DNA of 64,000 bases from the NCBI RefSeq assembly GCF_014284125.1, contig NZ_JACOFX010000002.1, forward strand, positions 434,001 through 498,000, read 5' to 3'. The notes under the pieces are model-generated. The model searched no databases and was not told where the DNA came from. It worked only from the letters and a program-made list of their open reading frames with translations. Below, in pieces: positions 42,720-52,839 of the stretch (its first letter is position 1; each line of letters starts with the position of its first letter). The stretch is from Undibacterium umbellatum (GTDB lineage Bacteria > Pseudomonadota > Gammaproteobacteria > Burkholderiales > Burkholderiaceae_D). A program made the translations under genes and the position numbers.

Positions 42720-43106
42720 ATGAATACCACTGATACAAACAAGCAGCGTGACCAGAAGCGCCAGGCAGCTTTGATGCTTCTGGAAAAGACAGGTATTATG
42801 CGCAGCAACTATGCTCCACCCTACTTACGCTTGATATGGCGTATGGGTTTTGATGTGGCGCCACCACATTTTGCCCAGTTTTGGCAAAACGCCTTGTTCT
42901 CTGGCAGCTTTTACACGGTAGGCTGGGGCTTGCTGATGTATTTCTTTGTCTGGTCAAAAGTGAGCATCGCCCCAATTCTTATGCTGAATTCATCCATCAT
43001 TGCCGGCTTCTTGTTTGGGCTGACGCTGGCTTGCTACTATGCCTATGGAAAACGCAAGCACGGGCTGCCGTCGTGGCAAGACTTTAAGCCGGATACCTTA
43101 AGTTAA
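42720..43106 (+). CDS. DUF6404-like small membrane protein
   Basis: A 128-residue protein with two membrane helices (about 60-80 and 85-108) and a conserved-looking soluble N-terminus (RSNYAPPYLRLIWRMGFDVAPPHFAQFW) that resembles the DUF6404 family. Function unknown. ATG at 42720 is taken; a TTG directly before it would add one residue. The next gene starts 13 bases downstream. Confidence 0.75.
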   Translation: MNTTDTNKQRDQKRQAALMLLEKTGIMRSNYAPPYLRLIWRMGFDVAPPHFAQFWQNALFSGSFYTVGWGLLMYFFVWSKVSIAPILMLNSSIIAGFLFGLTLACYYAYGKRKHGLPSWQDFKPDTLS

Positions 43107-43119
43107 TTAGGCAACTGGC

Positions 43120-43686
43120 ATGAAATTTTTATTGAGTTTGTTGCTGTATGGTTTGATTTTGACGACCTGCAAGACTGCTGATGCAGCATCTTCACGCTCC
43201 GCTACACCAGCGCAACAGGCTGCGATAAAGGCTGAACTGGCCAGGTTGATCACGCAGTTTGGTGATGGCATTGCTGAGACTTTTAGCGGCAATCCCTCCG
43301 TCATCAAGTACGGGCAATTATTTGAAGACAATAAAAATGATGCCGTAGTCTTGTTCAATCTGGAAGGTTTCGGTGGTAGCAATCACCATGCCGAATTTAT
43401 TGCCTTCTTTGAGGAACAGAAGCCAGTTGAAATTGCCGGGAAACACAGCCGGCGTTATCGCCTGGTAGCAGCAAGCAAACTCGGCGAACGTGGCTGGCGC
43501 ACTTTTGACTTCGCCAGTGCGAGCATCAAACAGCATGCAGTTACGCTAAAAGGTGTGGAAATGGGGGCGGGAGATGCCTTGTGTTGCCCTTCAATAGAGA
43601 TTATCCGTACATTTCGGATTGATGAGTTTGATCACATTCTTGAAACAAAGGGCGGAGTTAATAAACGTCGTACTGGCAAGCGATGA
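43120..43686 (+). CDS. Secreted protein of unknown function (188 residues)
   Basis: Signal peptide: MKFLLSLLLYGLILTTCKTADAA; the Cys at 17 is not in a good lipobox, so cleavage after TADA (about residue 22) by signal peptidase I is likelier. The mature part includes a hydrophilic region with AVVLFNLEGFGGSNHHAEFIAFFE and a C-terminal double Cys (ALCCPSIEI). I do not recognise the family. Probably co-transcribed with the DUF6404-like gene. Confidence 0.75.
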   Translation: MKFLLSLLLYGLILTTCKTADAASSRSATPAQQAAIKAELARLITQFGDGIAETFSGNPSVIKYGQLFEDNKNDAVVLFNLEGFGGSNHHAEFIAFFEEQKPVEIAGKHSRRYRLVAASKLGERGWRTFDFASASIKQHAVTLKGVEMGAGDALCCPSIEIIRTFRIDEFDHILETKGGVNKRRTGKR

Positions 43687-43946
43687 ATGTTGAGCACTGT
43701 TGTTAAAATGAAAATACTGGCTGTCATGTTTGAATTAACAACATAGTGCTTGTGGTCGGAATTGGATTGCAGGATACTTCTACTACGCACCTCAGTCGCA
43801 ATTTTCTTTTGCGCATATCTTCAGAAAAGAATTCGATACAAAAAAGTAAGTCGATAGGCATTATCGATACGATCAGCGGAGGCTGGCAAGGCTCTGCACA
43901 TAGAAGAACTTGGTATAGCACGCCTCAGGAACTGGGAAATCTTAGT

Positions 43947-45560
43947 ATGAGACCGTTGAAGAACAAGCAAGCCCAATCTCGTTTTAGCCTTAGCCTGGCC
44001 TTTGCCCTGGCAATTGGGTTCACCCAGCCATTGGCGGCTCAGGATACTGAAAGTGTCATCGGGCGCTTTGACATCAGTCGTTATGAGGTCAAGGGAAATG
44101 ATTTACTGACAGCTGCAGCCCTTGAAAGCCTGTTGTCTCCTTATACAGGAAAGAGCCGCAGTTTTGCCGATGTGCAAAAAGCACTTGAATCTCTGGAAAA
44201 AGCCTATCACCATAAAGGCTATAGTCTGGTGCAGGTCGTCTTGCCTGAGCAGGAATTGAATCAGGGGATCGTTAAATTCGTCGTCGTGCAAGCCCGTATT
44301 GCCAGTGTCAGCGTCAAGGGTAATCGCCATTTTGACAGTGACAATGTCAGGCGCAGCCTGCCACAATTACGCGAGGGCGATACACCGAATATCAAAAAGC
44401 TGTCCGAGAGCCTGAAGACAGCCAACGAAAACCCCGCCAAGAAAACCAATTTGCAGTTTGAGACCACGACCAAAGAGGGGGAAGTCAATGCCATACTAAA
44501 TGTCAATGACAACAAGCCCTGGACCGTTGGCGCCAATCTCGACAATGCTGGAGACAGCAATACCGGAAAATCTCATCTGGGTTTGTTGTTCCAGCATGCC
44601 AATATCAGTGGACGTGATGATGTCCTTAGCCTGCAATATACGACCACGTTGCAGAAGCCTAGTAAGTACGCGGTGTTTGGTGTTGGCTATCATTTGCCCT
44701 TGTATCAGTTTGGCGATAGCGTGGATTTGTATGCCAGCTATTCAAATGTCGATTCTGGTTCAATTGCAGCAGGCATCTTTGACCTGAATGTAAGTGGCCG
44801 CGGCTCTGTCATTGGTGGCCGCTACAATTACAATCTGGGACGCACAGAGGATTTTGATTCACGCCTGATCCTGGGCTGGGATTACAAGGCTTTCAAGAAT
44901 AATGTCGCCCTGCAAGGCATACAACTGGGCAATGATGTCACGGTGCATCCGTTGAGCCTCAGTTATGCCGCTACCATGAGTTCCGCCTCAGGTGAAGCAA
45001 ATGCCTATCTGACGGCTGTGCATAATTTGCCCGGTGGTGAAAAGGGCAAGACCGAGGACTTTCTGAAAGTGCGCAGTGGTGCTACTGCGGGATATAGCAT
45101 ACTGCGCTATGGCCTTGGTTATAGCCGTGTTTTACCTGCGGCATGGCAATTGAAACTCATGCTCAGCGGTCAGTACACCAGAGATAGCCTGGTTCCCGGT
45201 GAGCAATTTGGTGCAGGCGGTGCCAGTAGCGTGCGCGGCTTTACCGAAAGGGCACTGGCAAATGATTACGGTGCACTGGTTAGCGCAGAGATCTATACCC
45301 CCAACTTATGCACAGGCTTCACCGCCAGTTTTACCCAATGTCAGTTACTGGGTTTTTATGACGCTGCCCATGTGTCACGCAACAAGGCATTGCCGGGCGA
45401 GCAAAGCTCTGGCTCGATTGCCAGTGTCGGTATCGGTATCAGGCTGGCTATTTCACGCATGATGTCCTTGCAGATGGATTATGGCAAGACACTACGTGCC
45501 CCGGATGAATTGAGCAAGGATGACAAGCGCTTGCATGTCAGACTGGGCGTCAACTATTAA
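43947..45560 (+). CDS. ShlB/FhaC/HecB-family two-partner secretion transporter (TpsB)
   Basis: Outer-membrane TpsB of about 537 residues. With the ATG at 43947 the protein begins with a normal signal peptide (SLSLAFALAIGFTQPLAAQ); upstream codons would add 67 residues without one. Two POTRA domains (from FDISRYEVKGNDLL to about residue 170, with VKGNRHFDSDNVRRSLPQL) precede a 16-strand barrel. The conserved loop motif VRGF is in GASSVRGFTERAL, and the chain ends in an aromatic residue (VRLGVNY). It translocates the large protein encoded just downstream, the classic TPS arrangement. Confidence 0.93.
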   Translation: MRPLKNKQAQSRFSLSLAFALAIGFTQPLAAQDTESVIGRFDISRYEVKGNDLLTAAALESLLSPYTGKSRSFADVQKALESLEKAYHHKGYSLVQVVLPEQELNQGIVKFVVVQARIASVSVKGNRHFDSDNVRRSLPQLREGDTPNIKKLSESLKTANENPAKKTNLQFETTTKEGEVNAILNVNDNKPWTVGANLDNAGDSNTGKSHLGLLFQHANISGRDDVLSLQYTTTLQKPSKYAVFGVGYHLPLYQFGDSVDLYASYSNVDSGSIAAGIFDLNVSGRGSVIGGRYNYNLGRTEDFDSRLILGWDYKAFKNNVALQGIQLGNDVTVHPLSLSYAATMSSASGEANAYLTAVHNLPGGEKGKTEDFLKVRSGATAGYSILRYGLGYSRVLPAAWQLKLMLSGQYTRDSLVPGEQFGAGGASSVRGFTERALANDYGALVSAEIYTPNLCTGFTASFTQCQLLGFYDAAHVSRNKALPGEQSSGSIASVGIGIRLAISRMMSLQMDYGKTLRAPDELSKDDKRLHVRLGVNY

Positions 45561-45578
45561 TGATGGATGAGGAAGAGC

Positions 45579-48500
45579 ATGAGAAAAGAAATTGTTATGT
45601 TCACTCAATCTGAATCTGCATTGAGCTCGAACCTGAAGCTGGGCTTGTCAAGTAAGTTGCTACCCAAGCTTGTGCCAGTGTTGCTGGCAGCCTGCTTTGG
45701 GTCAGGACTTGTTTCCAGTGTGGCTCACGCCAATCCTGTCGGGCCGCAGATCGTCAATGGCAAGGTCATCTTCAATCAGGATGGCAAGATCTTCACAATC
45801 ACCAATACGCCGGGTGCAATCATTAACTGGCAGGATTTTTTCATCAATGCCGGTGAAACCACCCGCTTTATACAAGAGAGTGCCAGCAGCACGGTATTGA
45901 ACCGCGTCATAGGTCAAAACCCTAGCCAGATTCTGGGAACTTTGCAGTCAAATGGACGGGTGTTTTTGATCAACCCGAACGGCGTACTGTTTGGCAAGGG
46001 CGCACAAGTCGATGTCAATGGCTTGACAGTCTCCAGCCTGGGCATGACGGACGCTGATTTCAAGGCTGGCAAATTCAATTTTAATGCTGGCACGCAGGCT
46101 GGCAAGGTCAGCAATCAAGGGGCGATCACAACACCAACAGGCGGCCATGTCTATCTGATTGCGCCTGATGTAGAAAACAGCGGCATCATTACATCACCTC
46201 AGGGTGAAATTTTGCTGGCGGCAGGGCGCTCAGTCAAGCTGGTGGATTCAGCCAATCCTGACGTGCACGTCGTCGTCAGCGCGGACAATAATCAGGCACT
46301 GAATCTTGGTCAAGTCGTTGCCCAGGGCGGAAAGGTCGGTATCTATGGCGGTTTGATCACCCAGCGTGGCCTGGTCAGTGCCAATAGTGCAGTGGTAGGT
46401 GAAAACGGCAAAATCTATTTTAAGGCCAGTCAGGATACGATACTTGATACTGGCAGCACTACCTCGGCCACTGGCAAAGGCAAGGGCGGTGATATACAAA
46501 TACTGGGACAGCGTGTGGCGCTGGCTGGCAATGCCCAGGTTGATGCCAGTGGTGACGCAGGTGGTGGCCAGGTATTGCTTGGCGGTGATTACCACGGCGA
46601 TAATCCCGCCATAATGAATGCCAAACGCGCCTTCGTTGGCAGCGATACCAAAATTAGTGCTGATGCGCTGAAGACTGGTGATGGCGGCAAGGTGATCGTC
46701 TGGTCAGATGAAGTTACCCGAGTGAATGGCAGCATTTCTGCCCGCGGCGGCGCGCAAAGCGGGAATGGCGGTTTTGTAGAAACTTCGGGTAAGCAAAACC
46801 TGGACTTTCATGCCAAAGTTGATGTAAGTTCGCCAAAAGGCAAGAACGGTATCTTATTGCTTGATCCAGCTTCCATCACCATTGCAGGTGGGAATGGTGA
46901 CGGCGGTTCTGACGGTACTGCTACATTTCAAGGTTCTGCGATAGGCACGATCAATTTCGCCGATGGTAGCCCAACAACGGTCTATCAGTCGGAACTGCAA
47001 GGGCTGACACCAGGCACAAATATCGTGCTGGAGGCGACAAATTATATTAATACCAGCGGTACTTTCTTCGGTAGCCTGATATCTTTGCCGAGCAATTCCA
47101 GCCTGACCTTGCGAACCCGCAACGCATCTACTGATATCAGTGGCACACGGGGCATTAATCTGACAGGGTCAGATCCCAATCTTGAAATCAAGACTTTTGG
47201 TACTGGCAGCATCACATTGCAAACCGGTACTGGTACATCGCCGCAAACTGCCAATATCGTCGTCGCCAAATTGACGACCGATGGCGGGCAAATTAACCTG
47301 AGCGGCAGCGGTAGCACAACTTTTAAGACCTTGCGGACTACGCCTGGCACAGTAGGTGCAGGTGGCAATGTCATCATCAATAGCAGCGGCCTGGTGAATA
47401 TAGGTTCTGGCGGCATAGATGCACTCGGTAATTCTTCTACAGATGGAAATGTCACCATCACTTCCGCTGCCAATATCGCCCAGCAAAATGGTACGGTAAT
47501 CTATGCCAATGATTTAAAACTATCGGCTGCCAGCGGCCTGCATGGGACGACTTCCTCTGACAGTATGAGTGTGCAAGCCAGCAAACTGAATGCCATCAAT
47601 ACCGCAAGTGGCGATATACGCATCGCCAGTTCAGGTACAAACCTGGTCATTGGCGATATCGGCGCAACTGGTTATGGGGTCAAGCAACAAGCCTCAGGTG
47701 CGGCGATTCATCTAAGCTCGCCGACCACGCATAGCATATCAATGAACGCGCCACTCATTGCCACTAATGGCCTGATATCGGTTAGCGGCCTAGGTGGCAT
47801 CAGCTTGCTCTCAGGTAGCAATATCAATAGCGGTGGCGGCAACATCAGTTTGCTGGCCAGTGACTTGAATATCATGACCAGTACCGCGTCTGGCACACAG
47901 ATCAATAGCAGCGGTGGCACGATCTCGCTCAAATCCGACAAAATGAACTTGCTCGGCAATATCAATGCCGGTAGCAATTCGGTGAGCCTGGACAGGAATG
48001 CTGTCGCCACCATACACCTTGCTACTGGCACCACCGATGTCATTGGAAACACACTGGAATTGTCAACCGATGAATTGAACCGGATAACAGCTGCACGTTT
48101 AAAAATAGGTAATACCTCTGGTGCCAGCATAGATATCAAAGGCCCCATGAATTCAGGTGCTGGCGGTGCACTGCAAAATGTCAATACATCCCTGACTTTA
48201 CATTCCGGCAACACGATTTCCCAGCAAACTGGTGCCATTATTGACGGTGCCAGTTCCTTGCAGGTGCGTGGTTATGGAGTCAGTCTGCCAGAAGCAAATA
48301 CCATAGGCGTGATATCCGGTTCAGGAGACCTGGGTGGTTTTACTTATCGCTCCATCAATCACCTCAATATCACCACAGTCGATGGCTATAGCGGTATAAA
48401 TGTGAATGCAGCAGCCAAACTGACGACGGATTCCACTTCTGGCATCAGTCAGGCAGCAGGTAATGCAATTACCGCCACCTCCCTTGGCTTGCAAAGCAAG

Positions 48501-51500
48501 GGACCAGTGAATCTGATGAATACCTCAAATAATTTTGCAACACTGGGGGCAGACCTGAATGTCAGTGGCTTGGGCGTTGGTGGCATCGACTTGTTTAACT
48601 CTGGCAATCTGAGCATAGGCACTGCATCCAGCATTGTTGGCGTCACCACCAATAACAAGCCCATACAGTTAAGCACAGGGAGTGGTTCGTCGATCACAGT
48701 TTCCGATAATGTCAATGCCGGTACGGGCAAGGTGGGTTTAGTAGCTGATTTGCTGACACTGGGTGGCCCTGGTGGTGTGACTGCGGGTGATTTTGGCATT
48801 CGCCCTTACACAGCGGGGCGCGCCATTACGGTTGGCTCTGGCACATGCACCGTGGCCCCATGCCTGAGTGTGACCAATCTGTTCAAGGTCTCGGCTGCCA
48901 GTATCGCGATAGGCAGTGGCGATGCTGGCAATGCCTCCGGCCCTATTTCTGTGGTTGGCATTACCGATACCAATACCAGCGCCATTACGGATATCAAAAA
49001 TCTGACGACGACACGCGTAGGCTTGTTGAGCGGTGGTGATATTTCGCAGACCAACTCGATTACCGTGCAGGATCTGGGTCTGGTTGCCGGCAATAGCATT
49101 GCACTGAATAGTTCAAATACGATCACCAACCTGGCGGCAAAAAGCAATGCCAGCCTGAGCCTGGTGAATACCCAGGGCATCAATGTCACAACCTTAAGTG
49201 GGGGGAGTGGTTCCAGTGCATACAGCCTTGGTGGCATCAATACGTTTGGCAATTTATATCTGACCGCCAACTCCGGCAATATCGCACTGGGTGCAAACGT
49301 CAATACCGGCACGGCTACTGCCACACTGGCCGCAGCCAACGGTGCAATTACCCAGGCTGCTGGCTATCTACTCAGTGGCGGAGCGCTTGATGCAACTGCC
49401 AATGGCGGTATAGGACACAGCACAGGGTTGAAAACCAGCGTACCTATCCTGCTGGCAAATAATACGGGTGCAAATACCGATATCAACATCAAAAATACCG
49501 GTGCCCTGAATATCCGCAATGTACAGCAAAGCACGGCTGGCAGTACTGGCAGTGTCTTCATCGACAATATAGGCGCGATCACCCTGGATAGTGCAGATGC
49601 AGTGCGCACCAAGGCGGGTAATATCAGCCTGGTAGCACACAGTCCCTTGACAGTGAATGGCACGGTCGCCAGTTCAAATGGTGGCAACATTACTCTGGAA
49701 GCCGGGTCCAGTGGCAGCACTGCTGACAAGTTGACCGTAGGTAGTACCGGCTCCGTCACTACCATTGGCAATATCTTGCTCAAGGCGGGTGATGCCATCT
49801 TGATTTCAGGGACGGTCACGGGCGGTACGGTTACAAAGCAAGCCTTCCAGAATGCGCCTTTGCCTACGCTGGAACAATGTATTGCCAGCCCGACTACACC
49901 CGGTTGCAGCTCGGTCTTGCCTACTCTCAGCGACTGTATCAGCAACCCCAGTCTGGCCGGTTGCAGCGCAGTCTTGCCCAGTGTAGCCGCCTGTCAGGCC
50001 AACCCCACACTGGCTGGTTGCAGTGTCGTGCTGCCTAGCCTGAGCTCCTGCATCGCCAACCCTTCGTTGTTTGGTTGCTCGAATGTTTTACCTAGTCTCA
50101 GTAGTTGCCTGGCTAATCCGAACATTGCCGGTTGCAGCGCGGTCCTGCCCAGCTTGTCTGCTTGCCTGGCGAATCCTTCCATCAGTGGTTGCAGTTCGAT
50201 TTTACCTAGCCTGAATTCTTGCATCAGTAACCCGAGCCAGACTGGCTGTAGTGCTGTTCTGCCATCTTTGGCAACCTGCACTTCCAGCCCAAACACGCCG
50301 GGTTGTAGCGTAGTCTTGCCAGCTTTGGCGGCTTGCCTGGTGTCGCCAAATATTGCTGGTTGCTCAGCCGTCCTACCATCAGTCGCAGCCTGTACGGCCA
50401 GCCCCAGCTTGCCAGGATGTAGCTCTGTGCTGCCAACTTTGAGCGCCTGTATCAGTAATAGCAGTCTGGCAGGTTGCAGCGCCGTCCTGCCTACTTTGGC
50501 GGCTTGCCTGGTCAGCCCCAGTGTGCCGGGTTGTAGTGCTGTGTTACCTAGCTTGAGTGCTTGCGTCAGCAATAGCAGCTTGCCAGGTTGCAGTGCAGTC
50601 TTGCCCACGCTGGCTACCTGTACAGCCAGCCCCAGTGTGCCAGGTTGCAGTGCAGTGCTACCTAGCCTGAGTGCCTGTATCAGTAACAACAGCTTGCCTG
50701 GCTGCGCTGCTGTTTTACCTACCCTGGCTGCGTGTACTGCCAGCCCCAGCTTGCCCGGTTGCAGCGCCGTCTTGCCTAGTTTGACTGCCTGTATCGCAAC
50801 ACCGACGCTGTCTGGTTGTAATAATGTCTTGCCGACCTTGACGGCTTGTTTGGCTAATCCCTCGCAAGTTGGTTGCAGTGTAGTCTTGCCTACTCTCGCT
50901 GCCTGTACAGCCAATCCGGCATTGTCTGGCTGCTCGTCCGTCTTGCCTACGCTGGCTGCCTGCACTATCAGTCCAAGCCTGGCAGGTTGCTCAGCAGTGT
51001 TGCCAGCATTGAGCGCCTGTGTCGCCAATCCTGCCTTGTCTGGTTGCTCGGCTGTTCTGCCTACACTGGCAGCTTGCAGTGCCAACCCTGCTTTGCCTGG
51101 TTGTAGCGCCGTTCTGCCTACGCTGACAGCTTGTATAGCAGCGCCTACGCTGGCGGGTTGTTCCAGTGTCTTGCCTGGTCTGGCTAGCTGTACAGCTAAT
51201 CCGGCATTGCCAGGATGCAGTGCGGTGTTGCCTAGTTTGGCAAGTTGCGTCGCCAACCCTGGTCTGGCAGGTTGTAATGTCGTATTACCTGGCCTGGCTA
51301 CTTGTACTGCTGCGCCAACTACAGCAGGCTGCTCTGCGGTTTTGCCTAGCCTGGCTGCCTGTACCGCCAATCCCGCCCTGGCTGGTTGCAGCGCGGTTTT
51401 ACCTAGCCTCGCGACTTGCACGGCCAATCCGTCCATTACTGGTTGCAGCGCAGTGTTGCCTAGTTTGGCCAGTTGCGTCGCCAATCCTGGTCTGCCAGGT

Positions 51501-51983
51501 TGTAACCTGATCTTGCCTACCCTGGCAACGTGCATCGCCACGCCGTTTGCATCTGGATGCAGCGTGGTCTTGCCTAGTCTGGCGACTTGCGTTGCCAATC
51601 CATCCACTACCGGTTGCAGTGCAGTCTTGCCAGCCCTGGCGAGTTGTGCGGCCAATCCGGCTTTGAATGGTTGCTCTGTTGTCTTGCCTAGTCAGGCACA
51701 GTGTGCGGCCAATCCTGGCTTGCTGGGTTGCACGCTGGTCTTGCCTATAGGCGATCTCAGGACAGGCAATATCCTCAACAACACGATTAATTTTGCCTTG
51801 AACAGTTTCATCAGTTCCACTTTGGCGATGTCGAATGCGATTTCCAATTCTTCCAATTTCTTTGACAGTGGTAGTAGTGATTCTGGCCGTGAAACCAGAT
51901 TCGAGCAAAGAAGCAGTTTTGCCGGTACCAGGGACAACGGAGTATTAAAAAATGCTACAGATAAAAAACTCTACTGCAATTAA
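45579..51983 (+). CDS. Giant TPS exoprotein (TpsA, filamentous-haemagglutinin type) with Cys-rich C-terminal repeats
   Basis: About 2134 residues. A signal peptide ends near VAHA-NPVGP (residue 51). The TPS secretion domain follows, with WQDFFINAGETTRFIQ and NPNGVLFGKGAQVDVNG, the signature recognised by TpsB. Residues about 200-1420 are beta-helix repeats (many GNVTI, GNISL, GSI-type strands). From 49860 to 51740 come 33 repeats of exactly 19 residues, consensus LPsLaxCxaNPsLxGCsxV, each with a CX8C pair (66 Cys). A short Ser-rich tail ends in KKLYCN. ATG at 45579 has AGGAAG just upstream; other in-frame ATGs are at 45567 and 45597. It probably acts as a surface adhesin or contact protein. 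The stop overlaps the fecR-domain gene by 32 bases. Confidence 0.92.
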   Translation: MRKEIVMFTQSESALSSNLKLGLSSKLLPKLVPVLLAACFGSGLVSSVAHANPVGPQIVNGKVIFNQDGKIFTITNTPGAIINWQDFFINAGETTRFIQESASSTVLNRVIGQNPSQILGTLQSNGRVFLINPNGVLFGKGAQVDVNGLTVSSLGMTDADFKAGKFNFNAGTQAGKVSNQGAITTPTGGHVYLIAPDVENSGIITSPQGEILLAAGRSVKLVDSANPDVHVVVSADNNQALNLGQVVAQGGKVGIYGGLITQRGLVSANSAVVGENGKIYFKASQDTILDTGSTTSATGKGKGGDIQILGQRVALAGNAQVDASGDAGGGQVLLGGDYHGDNPAIMNAKRAFVGSDTKISADALKTGDGGKVIVWSDEVTRVNGSISARGGAQSGNGGFVETSGKQNLDFHAKVDVSSPKGKNGILLLDPASITIAGGNGDGGSDGTATFQGSAIGTINFADGSPTTVYQSELQGLTPGTNIVLEATNYINTSGTFFGSLISLPSNSSLTLRTRNASTDISGTRGINLTGSDPNLEIKTFGTGSITLQTGTGTSPQTANIVVAKLTTDGGQINLSGSGSTTFKTLRTTPGTVGAGGNVIINSSGLVNIGSGGIDALGNSSTDGNVTITSAANIAQQNGTVIYANDLKLSAASGLHGTTSSDSMSVQASKLNAINTASGDIRIASSGTNLVIGDIGATGYGVKQQASGAAIHLSSPTTHSISMNAPLIATNGLISVSGLGGISLLSGSNINSGGGNISLLASDLNIMTSTASGTQINSSGGTISLKSDKMNLLGNINAGSNSVSLDRNAVATIHLATGTTDVIGNTLELSTDELNRITAARLKIGNTSGASIDIKGPMNSGAGGALQNVNTSLTLHSGNTISQQTGAIIDGASSLQVRGYGVSLPEANTIGVISGSGDLGGFTYRSINHLNITTVDGYSGINVNAAAKLTTDSTSGISQAAGNAITATSLGLQSKGPVNLMNTSNNFATLGADLNVSGLGVGGIDLFNSGNLSIGTASSIVGVTTNNKPIQLSTGSGSSITVSDNVNAGTGKVGLVADLLTLGGPGGVTAGDFGIRPYTAGRAITVGSGTCTVAPCLSVTNLFKVSAASIAIGSGDAGNASGPISVVGITDTNTSAITDIKNLTTTRVGLLSGGDISQTNSITVQDLGLVAGNSIALNSSNTITNLAAKSNASLSLVNTQGINVTTLSGGSGSSAYSLGGINTFGNLYLTANSGNIALGANVNTGTATATLAAANGAITQAAGYLLSGGALDATANGGIGHSTGLKTSVPILLANNTGANTDINIKNTGALNIRNVQQSTAGSTGSVFIDNIGAITLDSADAVRTKAGNISLVAHSPLTVNGTVASSNGGNITLEAGSSGSTADKLTVGSTGSVTTIGNILLKAGDAILISGTVTGGTVTKQAFQNAPLPTLEQCIASPTTPGCSSVLPTLSDCISNPSLAGCSAVLPSVAACQANPTLAGCSVVLPSLSSCIANPSLFGCSNVLPSLSSCLANPNIAGCSAVLPSLSACLANPSISGCSSILPSLNSCISNPSQTGCSAVLPSLATCTSSPNTPGCSVVLPALAACLVSPNIAGCSAVLPSVAACTASPSLPGCSSVLPTLSACISNSSLAGCSAVLPTLAACLVSPSVPGCSAVLPSLSACVSNSSLPGCSAVLPTLATCTASPSVPGCSAVLPSLSACISNNSLPGCAAVLPTLAACTASPSLPGCSAVLPSLTACIATPTLSGCNNVLPTLTACLANPSQVGCSVVLPTLAACTANPALSGCSSVLPTLAACTISPSLAGCSAVLPALSACVANPALSGCSAVLPTLAACSANPALPGCSAVLPTLTACIAAPTLAGCSSVLPGLASCTANPALPGCSAVLPSLASCVANPGLAGCNVVLPGLATCTAAPTTAGCSAVLPSLAACTANPALAGCSAVLPSLATCTANPSITGCSAVLPSLASCVANPGLPGCNLILPTLATCIATPFASGCSVVLPSLATCVANPSTTGCSAVLPALASCAANPALNGCSVVLPSQAQCAANPGLLGCTLVLPIGDLRTGNILNNTINFALNSFISSTLAMSNAISNSSNFFDSGSSDSGRETRFEQRSSFAGTRDNGVLKNATDKKLYCN
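49860..51740 (+). repeat. 33 tandem 57-bp coding repeats (19-residue CX8C units)
   Basis: Thirty-three consecutive units of exactly 57 bp, with no insertion or deletion, each translating to a 19-residue unit with Cys at positions 7 and 16 in all 33 copies. Third-codon positions vary widely between units, so the copies are old or diverging under protein-level selection, not recent slippage products. The array starts at LPTLEQC and ends before LPIGDLRTG. Confidence 0.97.
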
Positions 51984-52815
51984 GTTTTTCTTTCTTGCAG
52001 CACTGTGCCTGAGCTGCGCGCTGAGTTTTGCCGCGCAGGTCGCTGGTACGGTGACGCATTTGAGCGGGCCCCTGATCGCCAAGAAAGCCGACGGCGCGGT
52101 CAAGGTCTTGTCCCTGCAATCTGCCATTGAGCAGGGCGATACACTAATTGCCGAAAAAGATACTTATGCGCGCATCAAGTTTGCCGACAATAGTGAAATC
52201 GTCTTGCGCCCGAATACCCAGATCAAGATAGATCAGTTTTCCTTTGAAGAAGACAAACCCAATAATGATGGTTTTACCATGACTCTGGTCAAAGGTGGCT
52301 TGCGTGCAGTTACAGGTTTATTGGGCAAACGAAATAAGGAAAGATTTGGCCTGAACACACCTACCGCATCGATAGGTATACGCGGCACTACTTTCATTGT
52401 TGAATACGTTGCGCCTGATAGCAGCGTCGCTGCCTACAACATGGCGACAACCGCAGCATTGCAGACAACAGGATCAGATGGCAGGACTAGCCGCAGTGAT
52501 GCTGATGCACCTGTGACCGCCATCTTGCCCTTACAACTTGCTGCCAATGAAGTGCCCGGTTCAGGTTCAGGGCGTGTACCTGGGCTGTATGTGCAAGTTC
52601 TGGATGGCACTATCTTCTTGCGTAACAGTACTGGTAGTCTGGATGTCACGACAGGGCAATTTGGTTTTGCAGTCAGCTTCAATAAGCCACCTGTTATTTT
52701 GCCAAACAACCCTGGCATGCAATTCACGCCACCAGGTAGTTTCCCGGTCAATCTGACCCAGGATAATGCCAGTAATGAAAGCAAATCAGGCAGCCTGATT
52801 TGTGAAGTAAGGTGA
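51952..52815 (+). CDS. FecR-domain periplasmic/secreted protein linked to TPS locus
   Basis: A 287-residue protein with a signal peptide (cleavage near LSFAAQ, residue 28) and a FecR domain over about residues 30-155 (SGPLIAKKADGAVKVLSLQSAI, YARIKFADNSEIVLRPNTQIKIDQF, TPTASIGIRGTTFIVEY). FecR-domain proteins of this secreted type are common beside large beta-helix exoproteins and differ from the FecI/FecR sigma regulators, since there is no anti-sigma segment here. Two Cys sit in the signal region and one near the C-terminus (LICEVR). Its start overlaps the TpsA gene, so the two are translationally linked. Its role with TpsA is unknown. Confidence 0.88.
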   Translation: MLQIKNSTAIKFFFLAALCLSCALSFAAQVAGTVTHLSGPLIAKKADGAVKVLSLQSAIEQGDTLIAEKDTYARIKFADNSEIVLRPNTQIKIDQFSFEEDKPNNDGFTMTLVKGGLRAVTGLLGKRNKERFGLNTPTASIGIRGTTFIVEYVAPDSSVAAYNMATTAALQTTGSDGRTSRSDADAPVTAILPLQLAANEVPGSGSGRVPGLYVQVLDGTIFLRNSTGSLDVTTGQFGFAVSFNKPPVILPNNPGMQFTPPGSFPVNLTQDNASNESKSGSLICEVR

Positions 52816-52839
52816 GGTGATGTAACTGAAATGGCAACA

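Noticed and set aside
49994-51655. Long open frame (553 residues) on the minus strand
   Set aside because: It is the antisense shadow of the 57-bp coding repeats: each repeat lacks stops in that frame, so the frame stays open. The product is a low-complexity copy pattern with no start signal.
49860-51740. CRISPR-like array
   Set aside because: Repeats are contiguous, in frame, of 57 bp, without spacers, and lie inside a secreted-protein gene; no cas genes are near.
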